In this document: positions 14,923-23,268 of the stretch, one piece after another | How positions within the stretch are numbered: position 1 is the first letter of the stretch | Layout of the letters: each line of letters opens with the position of its first letter | Assembly (NCBI GenBank): GCA_965263065.1 | Contig: CBDHGH010000003.1 | Coordinates: forward strand, 2,294,001-2,358,000 | DNA length: 64,000 nucleotides | Reading direction: 5' to 3' | From: TK10-74A sp965263065 | GTDB taxonomy: Bacteria; Chloroflexota; Dehalococcoidia; Bin125 | Position numbers and translations under genes: made by a program | The notes under the pieces: model-generated | Databases searched by the model: none | Told to the model about the DNA's origin: nothing | What the model saw: the letters and a program-made list of their open reading frames with translations, nothing else

Positions 14923-15528
14923 GTGGACCTGTTCAAGCGGGTCGGCGAACGGGAAGACGATCCCGTCTACAGGGCAGTCGAATACGCGAACCTCGCTCGG
15001 CTACAGACCTTCGTCGACACGATGATCGACGCAGCCCTGCTACGCCCACCGGCGCCATTGTCGCACCCCTTCATCAAAGCCCTCAACTTCCAGGCGATCG
15101 CTGGCCTGCTCGACGAGGCAGGGCAATATCGCCAGCACAACGTCACAGCAGGGAACTACACGCCCCCTAGCTTTCGCGAAGTGCAACTGCGGATGGACAA
15201 CTTCCTTGATGTTGTGAGCAGGCAGTGGAGCGACATTCCCCCTGTCAGTTTGGCCGCTTTCGTGCTTTGGCACTTGAATCACATTCACCCGTTCCCAAAC
15301 GGGAACGGCCGGACGGCGCGTGCCCTGTGCTACTACGTCCTGTGTGTCAAGTTGGGCGTGCGTCTCCCCGGTACCCGTACCGTTCCTGAGGTGCTCAGAA
15401 TGCGCCGACCTGAGTACATCGAGGCGTTGAAGAAGGCGGACGGCGGCGATCCCAACCCGATCATCGGCCTCGTCAGCGCGGCAGTTGAGGAACAAGTCGG
15501 ACTGGCGGACCAGGGTGCGTCGCGGTAG
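14923..15528 (+). CDS. Fic-domain AMP-transferase-like protein
   Basis: This 201-residue protein has the Fic core helix and loop HIHPFPNGNGRTARALCYYV at about residues 122-141, matching HPFx(D/E/N)GNGRxxR. The histidine is the catalytic base and the glycine-rich loop binds nucleotide phosphate. The metal-binding acidic position is Asn here, which occurs in a subset of Fic proteins and may change or reduce activity. Fic proteins transfer AMP or other moieties from nucleotides to proteins. The start is GTG, 4 bases after the small upstream gene, suggesting a toxin-antitoxin-like pair. Confidence 0.82.
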   Translation: MDLFKRVGEREDDPVYRAVEYANLARLQTFVDTMIDAALLRPPAPLSHPFIKALNFQAIAGLLDEAGQYRQHNVTAGNYTPPSFREVQLRMDNFLDVVSRQWSDIPPVSLAAFVLWHLNHIHPFPNGNGRTARALCYYVLCVKLGVRLPGTRTVPEVLRMRRPEYIEALKKADGGDPNPIIGLVSAAVEEQVGLADQGASR

Positions 15529-15582
15529 CCACCCCTCACCGGCGACGTCCGCCCCCGCAATTGCCCCCGCAACCCCCACCCC

Positions 15583-17028
15583 CTACGAGAACATCCGCGG
15601 CGCCGTGTGGATCTCCCCACCCGTCCACGGGTCCGCCAGCGACGGCAGGACCGGCGGCCGACCCTCGAAGTAGTCGCTGATCGACCACAGCTGCACCCGC
15701 GGGTAGCGCTCCGCCCCCACGGTCACCTCGCCCATCGCCGCCGCCTCGGCCCGCGCGTCGCGCGAGGTAACCGGGTTCTGCGTGACGTAGATGCCGAGCG
15801 CCGCCGCCTCCCGTCCGACGACGTGGAGAAAGTCGCGGAAGGCGCTGCGTGAGAATCTGGGACTGCCCTTGACCTGCGCGAGAACCAAGCTCGAGGCATG
15901 ATCGTCCGGGACCGCCAGCAGCGTCCCGCGCCCGTCGATCCCACCGTCGCCGCGCTGGTGCTCGTTGAGCGCAAGTCCGGGGATGCGGGTGACCGCCCAG
16001 CCCTCGAAGTCGAACGGCCGCTCCGCGGCGAGCTTGCGGGCGCTCGCGAGGTCCTGCGGGATGCCGAACGTCGGCGCTTGGATCCGCAGCGGCCCCAGCC
16101 GGCGGTCCTGGATGATGTCGATCGCGTTCGCCGAGATATCGATGCCGATCCAGCGCCGGCCGAGGTTGTGCGCCGCCACGACCGACGTCCCGCAGCCGCA
16201 GAACGGGTCGAGGACCAGATCACCGGGGTTGCTGGACGCCGTGATGATCCGCTCGAGCAGCGCGACCGGCTTCTGCGTCGGATATCCCAGACGCTCCGCC
16301 TTGCGTCGCCCAACCGGCGACATCCCGTCGCGGTCCTCCAGCCAGTAGTCCTCGGGGACCTTCCCGCGCCGGCGGTAGTCCTCCACGGTGTCCGGCGTCA
16401 GCTTGCCGCCGATCCCGCCCCCGGAACCTCCCTCGGCGTGCTGGACGTTGAGTTGCTTGTATGGAATGCGGACTGCATCCAGGTTGAGGACCGCTCCATC
16501 GCCGCGGGCGTAGAAGAGCAGGATGTCGTGCTTGCGGGGGAACCAGCGCGTCGTGCTGCCGGGGCCCGTGTAGCACCAGGCGATCTCGTTGCGGAACTGC
16601 CGCGCGCCGAAGATCGCGTCCATGAGCACCTTCAGATAGTGGCTCGCGGTCGGGTCGCAGTGCAGGTAGACGCCGCCGGTCGGCTTCAGCAGCCGCCGGA
16701 TCTCCACCAACCGCTCGCCCATGTAGCTGAGGTAGGCCAGCATCCCCGACTCGCCGAGGATCTGCCGCAGGCCGATCGTCACGGCGTGGAGCGGATGACT
16801 CACGGCCCGCTCGATGTCCCGCTCGCGCTCGGCGGCGCGAGCGTCCCACTTCCACGTGTCGATGAAGCCCCGGACCTGGGCGGGAGTGCCGTCCTCCCTG
16901 CCGAAGATGATGTTGTAGTCGGCGTTGCTGTTGAACGGCGGGTCGAGGTAGACGAGGTCGACCGACTCATCGGGCCACTCGCGCATCCAGCCCAGGCAAT
17001 CGCCGTAGTAGAGGGCGTTGTCTTGCAT
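15583..17028 (-). CDS. Beta-class DNA methyltransferase fused to Mrr-like nuclease domain
   Basis: This is a 481-residue fusion. The N-terminal part has motif IV first (VDLVYLDPPFNSNADYN, residues 24-40) and motif I later (LVLDPFCGCGTSVVAA, about 275-290), the permuted order of beta-class amino-methyltransferases. After about residue 330 comes a second domain with HQRGDGGIDGRGTLLA and LVLAQVKGSPRFSRSAF. The Asp and Gln-x-Lys spacing resembles the Mrr_cat PD-(D/E)xK nuclease, which has GxDGxxx...QxK. So methylation and restriction probably reside in one chain. No separate endonuclease is adjacent. The start MQDNALYYGDC is typical for the family. Confidence 0.8.
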   Translation of the reverse strand: MQDNALYYGDCLGWMREWPDESVDLVYLDPPFNSNADYNIIFGREDGTPAQVRGFIDTWKWDARAAERERDIERAVSHPLHAVTIGLRQILGESGMLAYLSYMGERLVEIRRLLKPTGGVYLHCDPTASHYLKVLMDAIFGARQFRNEIAWCYTGPGSTTRWFPRKHDILLFYARGDGAVLNLDAVRIPYKQLNVQHAEGGSGGGIGGKLTPDTVEDYRRRGKVPEDYWLEDRDGMSPVGRRKAERLGYPTQKPVALLERIITASSNPGDLVLDPFCGCGTSVVAAHNLGRRWIGIDISANAIDIIQDRRLGPLRIQAPTFGIPQDLASARKLAAERPFDFEGWAVTRIPGLALNEHQRGDGGIDGRGTLLAVPDDHASSLVLAQVKGSPRFSRSAFRDFLHVVGREAAALGIYVTQNPVTSRDARAEAAAMGEVTVGAERYPRVQLWSISDYFEGRPPVLPSLADPWTGGEIHTAPRMFS

Positions 17029-17167
17029 GCGCGCACTCCGTCGAACCCGGCGTCCGCGCGGGCGACGCAGCGCGTCCCGGCAGGTGATCCGCTTCGGGGG
17101 TCAGCCTAGCTTCCCATGGCGGCCCGTCGCGAGCACGGCCCGTGCCATAAGCGCCGCCGGCGCCGGG

Positions 17168-17217
17168 ATCACCGTCCCCGCCCAAGAAACGCGCGGGAAC
17201 GTCGCGGGGTTCCCGTC
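17168..17217. repeat. Intergenic repeat, copy 2 of 2
   Basis: Near-identical to 14466-14515, including ATCACCGTCCCCGCCCAAGA, with GGGAACGTCGCGGGGTTCCC forming a hairpin in this copy. It lies in the 295-base gap between the methyltransferase-nuclease gene and the DUF433 gene; the rest of that gap holds nothing else I can identify. Confidence 0.6.
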
Positions 17218-17323
17218 GGGGGCGCCCTGATACCCTGCCCGGCGAACCGTCGCGCGCGGCGCCGCGACACGACGAACGCGACGCCGAGCGGATCACGGGC
17301 CTGCACATGGCAGGAGATGGAGC

Positions 17324-17554
17324 ATGAAATCTCTCGACAGAATTACTCTCGACCCCGCCGTCATGGGCGGCAAGGCGTGCATTCGGGGGATGCGGGTCAC
17401 CGTGGGCACGGTCGTGGGTCTCCTGGCGGCCGGTCGCTCCCCTGCCGAAATCCTCGAGGCCTATCCGTATCTTGAGCGGGAGGACATCGACCAGTCCCTG
17501 GCCTATGCCGCTTGGCGCCTGCAGGAACACGAAGTCTCCCTCTCGATGTCATGA
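17324..17554 (+). CDS. DUF433 antitoxin-like protein
   Basis: This 76-residue protein reads ITLDPAVMGGKACIRGMRVT then VGTVVGLLAAGRSPAEILEA and ends with LEREDIDQSLAYAAW. This is the complete DUF433 signature, a helix-turn-helix-like fold. DUF433 proteins usually sit before a PIN-type toxin (often DUF5615) as the antitoxin. No such toxin follows; the next gene is an unrelated coiled-coil protein, so this may be an orphan. AGGAG lies 9 bases before the ATG. Confidence 0.82.
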   Translation: MKSLDRITLDPAVMGGKACIRGMRVTVGTVVGLLAAGRSPAEILEAYPYLEREDIDQSLAYAAWRLQEHEVSLSMS

Positions 17555-17614
17555 GGCCGCGCTGCTCATTCTCGACGCCATCCGTGGAGGCTGATAGAAT
17601 CACTGCCTGAACAA

Positions 17615-17986
17615 ATGCTCTCGCCGATTAAGGAACCTCCCACTCAAATGACTCTTGACGATAAGCAGGTTGCGACGCTCACACGCGAGTATGCAGATAG
17701 CCTGAAGAAGCTGAAGACACTCAAGAAACAGTGCACAGAACAGGGAACAGTACTAGCCCAGGTTGGCAAGCAACTCCACGAACATCCTGAAGGTGTGCTC
17801 GCATCAGGTGGTACCGATACTTTGGTTCTCAACGCGCGGGGTGGTAGCGGCATTGACCTGAATCGGCTGCATGACATGGTTCAACAGTACAAACAAGAAC
17901 TCACGAAGCACGAGAGCCTAGTCACCCAATTGCAGCGCGCTGGAGTCGGTGAGATCGTTCACAGAGACTGGCTCCGAAACCCGTAG
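17615..17986 (+). CDS. Hypothetical coiled-coil protein
   Basis: I do not recognise this 123-residue protein. It is mostly helical with two coiled-coil stretches (YADSLKKLKTLKKQCTEQGT and LHDMVQQYKQELTKHESLV) separated by a Gly-rich turn. A TAGAAT -10 box is at 17595-17600. Translation may begin at 17615 or at the in-frame ATG at 17648 (MTLDDKQ). It is less GC-rich than its surroundings, like the neighbouring R-M gene. A GGTGGCGCCACC palindrome follows the stop codon. Confidence 0.55.
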   Translation: MLSPIKEPPTQMTLDDKQVATLTREYADSLKKLKTLKKQCTEQGTVLAQVGKQLHEHPEGVLASGGTDTLVLNARGGSGIDLNRLHDMVQQYKQELTKHESLVTQLQRAGVGEIVHRDWLRNP

Positions 17987-18100
17987 GTGGCGCCACCGGC
18001 GTGCCGCGAGCCGCGGGGACTCACGCCACACCCTCTGAGACTTCTTGAGACGAGCGTGATTGAGGGCCACCAGGGAACTGTGACTTCCCGCTCGGATGGC

Positions 18101-20608
18101 TCACAGGGTTGACAGAAGGTCTTGATCTTCGAGATCGCCGTCACTGGTACTCGTTACCGCCAATGCGAGCGCCCGCGCCTCCTGCCGCAGGTCCGCGCGC
18201 GTTTCGACCACGCTCCGGACTCTGGCCTCGATCCCTTGCCGCACCTCAACATCCTTGGGCAAGGGGAGCACAAGTTCACGGAATCTCTGGCCCAATGTGT
18301 CAATGATATCCTGCGTGAACTGCTTTGCTCGAATCTGCTTCTTCACAACCGGCGAATTGAGCACCGCAAGCAAGAGGAATGGTGAAAGCCGGTCCGGCTT
18401 CATCACGCGCACGCGAATGATGTGGCTTTGGTACAATATCTTCGTGTCATACTTAGTCAGCATGCAACTCGTACCGACAAGGTATGTGCCATCACGAACG
18501 ACCAAGACATCATGCTCGCGAACATCCTGGCGGTTGGCGAACTCCTGATATATCTGCTCACTGATGCCGTGCTTCGGATCGATCTTCAACTCCCAGTTCG
18601 CTATGTCTGATGTGCGTATGAACGGGATCGGTCCGGTGCCGTAGGCGAGCTTTCCGGGTTCATGGCCGGTCTGCAGAGCGATCACTCCGTCGTCCACCAG
18701 GTGCTGCACCGTCACGAGCTCATGCGTTCCGCTCAGTTGCGCCAGCTCGGCATCGAGTTCAGGGTTGTAATACTTTGGGATGAGGATCCCGCCCTCAATC
18801 GTCGAGAGATCGCGCACGAACCCGAAGCGTCCCTGGTTCTCCGAGGGCCTCTCCGCCAGTGCACGACACGCCTCAGCAATCTTCGGCACATCGTCATAGG
18901 GGATCGGGTTGCCCCGGGAGTCGTGGCCGCACCACTTCGCGACGCCCATGAAGAGCGCACTCGCGGGCTTCGGTGGCGACTTCTCCAGGAACACTACGCA
19001 GGTCTTCGCGTGTGTATGGGGCTGGAATAGTTCCTCAGGCATCGAGACGATGCCGGTGATGCGGGTCCTGTCCCTGAGGAACTTCACTATGTACCCATGG
19101 CTTGGATTCCCAAAAATGCTCTCCGGAAGCACAATCGCAAGCCGTCCCCCCGGCTTGAGAAGCTGCAGAGCACGCTCGATGAAGAGAACCTGCGGCGCCT
19201 GCTTGTCTCGTAGCTTGTTCGTGGGCTTCCAATCCTTCGTCTTCGCGTCGCGCTTCCACACCTTGCCAAGTTCGTATTGGCGCAGCAGGTTGGCTCCCGC
19301 AACCTTGATCTTCGACCCGAAAGGCGGATTCGTCACGACAACGTCGAATGTCTCGGGCGTCACGCGATCCGAAAGCAGTCCGTCCCACTCATGAGGCTGC
19401 TTCAACGAGTTCTCGCAGAACACGCCTCCTCTACCATCACCCACAATCGCCATGTATGCCTTTGTGACTCTCGCAAGGAAGGCATCCTTGTCAATCCCCC
19501 TGAAGTAGCGGGTCGCCGCATCCGCCTTCCGTCGCGCGAGGAGGTCTGGTGTCCATCCACGCTCGCGCCCTTGCTCTTCAAGCGCCCGCCACACTCGCTC
19601 TAGCGCGACGATCAGGAACCCTCCGCTGCCGCAGGCTGGGTCAATGATCATCTCTCCTGGCCTGGGTTGCACGATGTCAATCACCATCTCGACAACGTTC
19701 CGTGGAGTGAAGAACTGGCCTTCCGAACCCCGTAGGGCAGGCCCGATGAATACCTCGAACGCCTCGCCGATCGCGTCTCGGTCAGCGTCAATGAGGCAAT
19801 AGTTGTGGAGCTCCCCAACGACGTAGTACACCGACTCTGGATCGAGAGTGATCGTATCTGCACGATCGAATACGTCCGGATACTCGGGCCGAACATGCTG
19901 CTCGAAGAGCGTCGACATTCGCCTCCGTACATCAATGGGGCTGTCCGCGACGCCTGCACGGAAAGTGACTTGCTCCTCAAGCGGTGTCGTGATCTCGTCG
20001 TAGATCTTGCAAAACAGGAGGTTGATCAACTCTCGCGCCAGAGCTTCGTCACGCGTGATCCCCGTCGTCATCCCCACAAGATGGTTCCGGATGTCCCGGA
20101 ATGTCGCCTTCAGATTGCGCGGTCGCGTTAGATCAGCCCGGCGGAAACGCCCGATGTCCTCAATGCGCTGCCCGAATCTGGGGATGTTCGGAAGAACACG
20201 GAACGTCACATTGCCTTCGCTGTCGAGAACCTTCTGAAGGTATAGGTGTTCCTCACCATTGAACCAGACGCCGATCTGAGCGGCTGATAGGCTGAGGTAC
20301 ATCTTGAGCTGTCGCTCGCCATCTGACCGATTCTTGCGTTTACACTCCACGACTATGAAGAGGTCTGAGTAAATTCGCTCTGACGACCGGAATACGGCAA
20401 TATCGACGGGGTAGCGATCGTCCCCTCCGGGCGACGATCGAACCCGGTACTGCGGGCGGGTCTGAATCACTTCCTTCGGGTAGCCCAACTCCTCCACGAG
20501 ACGGCGAGAGAAGACCTGAACGGCCTCCAGCTCTTCCGGAGTGGCCCGCACCTTCTCGCCAGAGATGAAGTCGGGGATCCAGTCAGGGGTGACTGCTGCA
20601 GCGGCCAT
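18101..20608 (-). CDS. Single-chain restriction-methylation-specificity enzyme (type I/IIG-like)
   Basis: This is an 835-residue fusion. The N-terminal ~190 residues hold an HsdR_N-type nuclease (RYPVDIAVFR and DLFIVVECKRKN, the D..ExK core). The middle is an HsdM-like N6-adenine methylase with IIDPACGSGGFLIVALERVW and VVVTNPPFGSKIKV. The C-terminal ~200 residues resemble an HsdS target-recognition unit (GPIPFIRTSDIANWELKID, YLVGTSCMLTKYDTKILYQS) followed by a long helix. It thus combines all R-M-S functions. I use the ATG at 20608; a GTG at 20644 would add 12 residues. Base composition is lower in GC than its neighbours, suggesting transfer. Confidence 0.82.
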   Translation of the reverse strand: MAAAAVTPDWIPDFISGEKVRATPEELEAVQVFSRRLVEELGYPKEVIQTRPQYRVRSSPGGDDRYPVDIAVFRSSERIYSDLFIVVECKRKNRSDGERQLKMYLSLSAAQIGVWFNGEEHLYLQKVLDSEGNVTFRVLPNIPRFGQRIEDIGRFRRADLTRPRNLKATFRDIRNHLVGMTTGITRDEALARELINLLFCKIYDEITTPLEEQVTFRAGVADSPIDVRRRMSTLFEQHVRPEYPDVFDRADTITLDPESVYYVVGELHNYCLIDADRDAIGEAFEVFIGPALRGSEGQFFTPRNVVEMVIDIVQPRPGEMIIDPACGSGGFLIVALERVWRALEEQGRERGWTPDLLARRKADAATRYFRGIDKDAFLARVTKAYMAIVGDGRGGVFCENSLKQPHEWDGLLSDRVTPETFDVVVTNPPFGSKIKVAGANLLRQYELGKVWKRDAKTKDWKPTNKLRDKQAPQVLFIERALQLLKPGGRLAIVLPESIFGNPSHGYIVKFLRDRTRITGIVSMPEELFQPHTHAKTCVVFLEKSPPKPASALFMGVAKWCGHDSRGNPIPYDDVPKIAEACRALAERPSENQGRFGFVRDLSTIEGGILIPKYYNPELDAELAQLSGTHELVTVQHLVDDGVIALQTGHEPGKLAYGTGPIPFIRTSDIANWELKIDPKHGISEQIYQEFANRQDVREHDVLVVRDGTYLVGTSCMLTKYDTKILYQSHIIRVRVMKPDRLSPFLLLAVLNSPVVKKQIRAKQFTQDIIDTLGQRFRELVLPLPKDVEVRQGIEARVRSVVETRADLRQEARALALAVTSTSDGDLEDQDLLSTL

Positions 20609-20704
20609 GCGACCCCAATCGCCTGAGTGCGCCCAGGTGGGCACCGTCGTATCTTAGACGCCCGAACAAGTGTTCGCAACACCCCCACCCCCCAGCCCCG
20701 CTGC

Positions 20705-20710
20705 TACCCT
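20705..20710 (+). promoter_or_regulatory. TACCCT box placed for a leaderless uvrD/pcrA message
   Basis: TACCCT ends 6 bases before the ATG at 20717. The intervening CCCTCC cannot serve as a ribosome-binding site. Confidence 0.45.
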
Positions 20711-20716
20711 CCCTCC

Positions 20717-23194
20717 ATGCCCCCGCCGACGCCCCCGAGCCCCGCCCTCGACCTCGCGACGCTCAACCCCGCCCAGCGACAGGCCGTCACCGGACCCGCC
20801 GGGCCGCTCCTCATCCTCGCCGGGCCGGGGTCGGGCAAGACGCGCGTTATCGCCCACCGCATCGCCTACCTCGTCCGCGAGACCGGCGTGCCGCCCTGGC
20901 GCATCCTCGCCGTCACGTTCACCAACAAGGCCGCCCGCGAGATGCGCGCCCGCGTCGAGTCGCTGCTGCCCGGCGGCCCCGACGACCTCGGCACGCGCGG
21001 CATGGCGCTGGGCACCTTCCACGCCGTCTGCGCCCAGATCCTGCGCCGCGACGGCGAGGCCGTCGGCGTGCCCCGCGGCTTCGTCATCTATGACGACGCC
21101 GACCAGCTGGCCATCGTCAAGCGCACGCTCGTCGAGCTCGGCGTCGACACCCGCACCCACCCCGCCCGCCGCGTCCTGGGCGCCATCTCGCGCGCCAAGA
21201 ACGAGGGCCTCAGCGCCGCGACCGTCCGCGCCCACGCCGGCGACTACTTCCAGGAGATCGTCGCCCGCAGCTTCGAGCACTACCAGACGGCCCTGCACGA
21301 CAACGCCGCCGTCGACTTCGACGACCTGCTCGGCCGCACGCTCGAACTCTTCACGACGCAGCCGGCCATCGCCGCCCGCTACCAGGAGCGCTTCGAGCAC
21401 GTCCTGGTCGACGAGTTCCAGGACACCAACATCGTGCAGTACCGCCTCGCCCGCGCCTGGGCCGCCGGCCACGGCAGCCTGACCGTCGTCGGCGACCCCG
21501 ACCAGTCGATCTACTCCTGGCGCGCCGCCGACATCCGCAACATCCTGCACTTCAGCCGCGACTTCCCCGACGCCACGACCGTCCGCCTCGAGCAGAACTA
21601 CCGCTCGACCAAGGCCATCTGCCGCGTCGCCGACGCCGTCATCGACAAGGCCGCCGAGCGCATCCATAAGCAGCTCTGGACCGACAACGCCGAGGGCGAC
21701 CGCCCCGTCGTCTTCGAGGCCTATACCGAGGTCGAGGAGGCCGACGAGGTCGGCCGCGAGATCGAGTCCCGCGTCGCCGCCGGCGACTGGCGCCCCGGCG
21801 ACGTCGCCGTTTGCTATCGCACCAATGCGCAGTCGCGCGCCGTCGAGGAGGCCTTCCTGCGCCGCGGCATCCCCTACCGCCTGATCGGCGGCACGCGCTT
21901 CTACGCCCGCCGCGAGATCAAGGATCTGCTCGCCCTCTGCCGCCTGGTGCTCAACCCGCACGACGACGTCGCCTTCGAGCGCATGGTCAACGTGCCCGGC
22001 CGCGGCATCGGCCAGCGCACCCGCGCGCTGCTGCTCGACTGGGCCGACCGCCACGACGCCTCGCTCTCGCAGGCCGCCCTGGCCGCCGTCCGCGCCGCCA
22101 CTGCGCCATCCGACGGGCCCCCCGACGACGCCGACGCCGCCCCCACCGTCACCCCCCGCGCCCGCGCCGCCCTGCAGTCGTTCCTGGCCATCATTGGGGG
22201 CGGCCGCGAGCGCGCCGCCGACGGCACCGTCGGCCAGATCATCGACCAGCTGCTGCGCGACACCGGCTACCAGGACTACCTCTATCGCACCTACGACGAC
22301 GGCGAGGACCGCTGGAACAACGTCCAGGAGCTGCGCACCGTCGCCGCCAACTACGACGCCCTGGCCCCGCCCCCGCGCGACGCCCTGCCCGCCGCGCCCA
22401 CCGACGAGGCCGCCGTGCCCGCCGCCGCCCTCGCCACCTTCCTCGCCGATGTCGCCCTCGTCGCCGACGTCGACGGCCTGGAGGAGGGCCCGAACGCCGT
22501 CACGCTGATCACCCTGCACGCCGCCAAGGGCCTCGAGTTCCCCGCCGTCTTCCTGATCGGCATGGAGGAGCACATCCTGCCCCACTTCCGCTCGCTCGAC
22601 GACCCGGCCGCGCTCGAGGAGGAGCGCCGCCTCTGCTACGTGGGCATGACCCGCGCCCAGCGCTGGCTCTACTGCGGCTACGCCTTCCGCCGCGCGCTGG
22701 CCGGCCGCGCCGGCCACAACCCGCCCTCGCGCTACCTGGCCGACCTGCCGGCCGACGCCATCGACCGCCGCGGCCGCGCCGGCTCCTCGGCCCCCGGCCC
22801 GATCAGCCCCGACGTGCGCCCGGCCCGCAATCGCTGGCTCACCTGGGACGACGCCGACTCGGCGCCGCCCAGCCCGAGCGGTCGCGCCCGGCCGCCCGCC
22901 CCGCGCGCCATCCCCCAGTCCGACCGCTGGGACGGCGTCGACCCCGACCCCGACGCCCCGCCCGCCCCCCGCCTCCTGCGCGAGGCCCCCGCCGACTACG
23001 ACGTCGTACCGCCGCCCTCCCCCGCCGAGTCTCCCCTGCGCCCCGGCGACCGCGTCACGCATCGCGCCTTCGGCCCCGGCACCGTCGCCGCCGTCACCCC
23101 CTCGGGCCGCGGCGACAGCGAGATCACGGTGGCGTTTGACACGTCGGGGATCAAGAAGCTGCTGTCGTCGCTGGCGCCCCTGGAGCGGTCGTAG
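20717..23194 (+). CDS. pcrA: UvrD/PcrA-type superfamily 1 DNA helicase
   Basis: This 825-residue 3'-5' helicase contains all the expected motifs. The Q-motif is LNPAQRQAVTGPAGPLLILA, with Walker A AGPGSGKTRV near residue 36. Motif Ia is AVTFTNKAAREMR; motif II is LVDEFQDTN; motif III is TVVGDPDQSIYSWR; motif IV is RLEQNYRST; motif V/VI is ITLHAAKGLEFPAVFLIGME and VGMTRAQRWLYCG. The C-terminus (PGDRVTHRAFGPGTVAAV) is the PcrA tudor-like RNA-polymerase-binding domain. The protein unwinds DNA in excision repair and removes stalled complexes. The symbol pcrA versus uvrD is a convention. Confidence 0.93.
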   Translation: MPPPTPPSPALDLATLNPAQRQAVTGPAGPLLILAGPGSGKTRVIAHRIAYLVRETGVPPWRILAVTFTNKAAREMRARVESLLPGGPDDLGTRGMALGTFHAVCAQILRRDGEAVGVPRGFVIYDDADQLAIVKRTLVELGVDTRTHPARRVLGAISRAKNEGLSAATVRAHAGDYFQEIVARSFEHYQTALHDNAAVDFDDLLGRTLELFTTQPAIAARYQERFEHVLVDEFQDTNIVQYRLARAWAAGHGSLTVVGDPDQSIYSWRAADIRNILHFSRDFPDATTVRLEQNYRSTKAICRVADAVIDKAAERIHKQLWTDNAEGDRPVVFEAYTEVEEADEVGREIESRVAAGDWRPGDVAVCYRTNAQSRAVEEAFLRRGIPYRLIGGTRFYARREIKDLLALCRLVLNPHDDVAFERMVNVPGRGIGQRTRALLLDWADRHDASLSQAALAAVRAATAPSDGPPDDADAAPTVTPRARAALQSFLAIIGGGRERAADGTVGQIIDQLLRDTGYQDYLYRTYDDGEDRWNNVQELRTVAANYDALAPPPRDALPAAPTDEAAVPAAALATFLADVALVADVDGLEEGPNAVTLITLHAAKGLEFPAVFLIGMEEHILPHFRSLDDPAALEEERRLCYVGMTRAQRWLYCGYAFRRALAGRAGHNPPSRYLADLPADAIDRRGRAGSSAPGPISPDVRPARNRWLTWDDADSAPPSPSGRARPPAPRAIPQSDRWDGVDPDPDAPPAPRLLREAPADYDVVPPPSPAESPLRPGDRVTHRAFGPGTVAAVTPSGRGDSEITVAFDTSGIKKLLSSLAPLERS

Positions 23195-23268
23195 GGGGTC
23201 GGAGCGGCCAGCCCTCACGGCGCCGGGTAGAGTAGTCTCAGATCCCTACCGAAGACGGGAGGCCGGTC

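Noticed and set aside
20654..23218. An 854-codon minus-strand frame over the helicase gene
   Set aside because: It is Gly/Val/Ala-rich shadow of pcrA, which has all seven helicase motifs in the plus strand.
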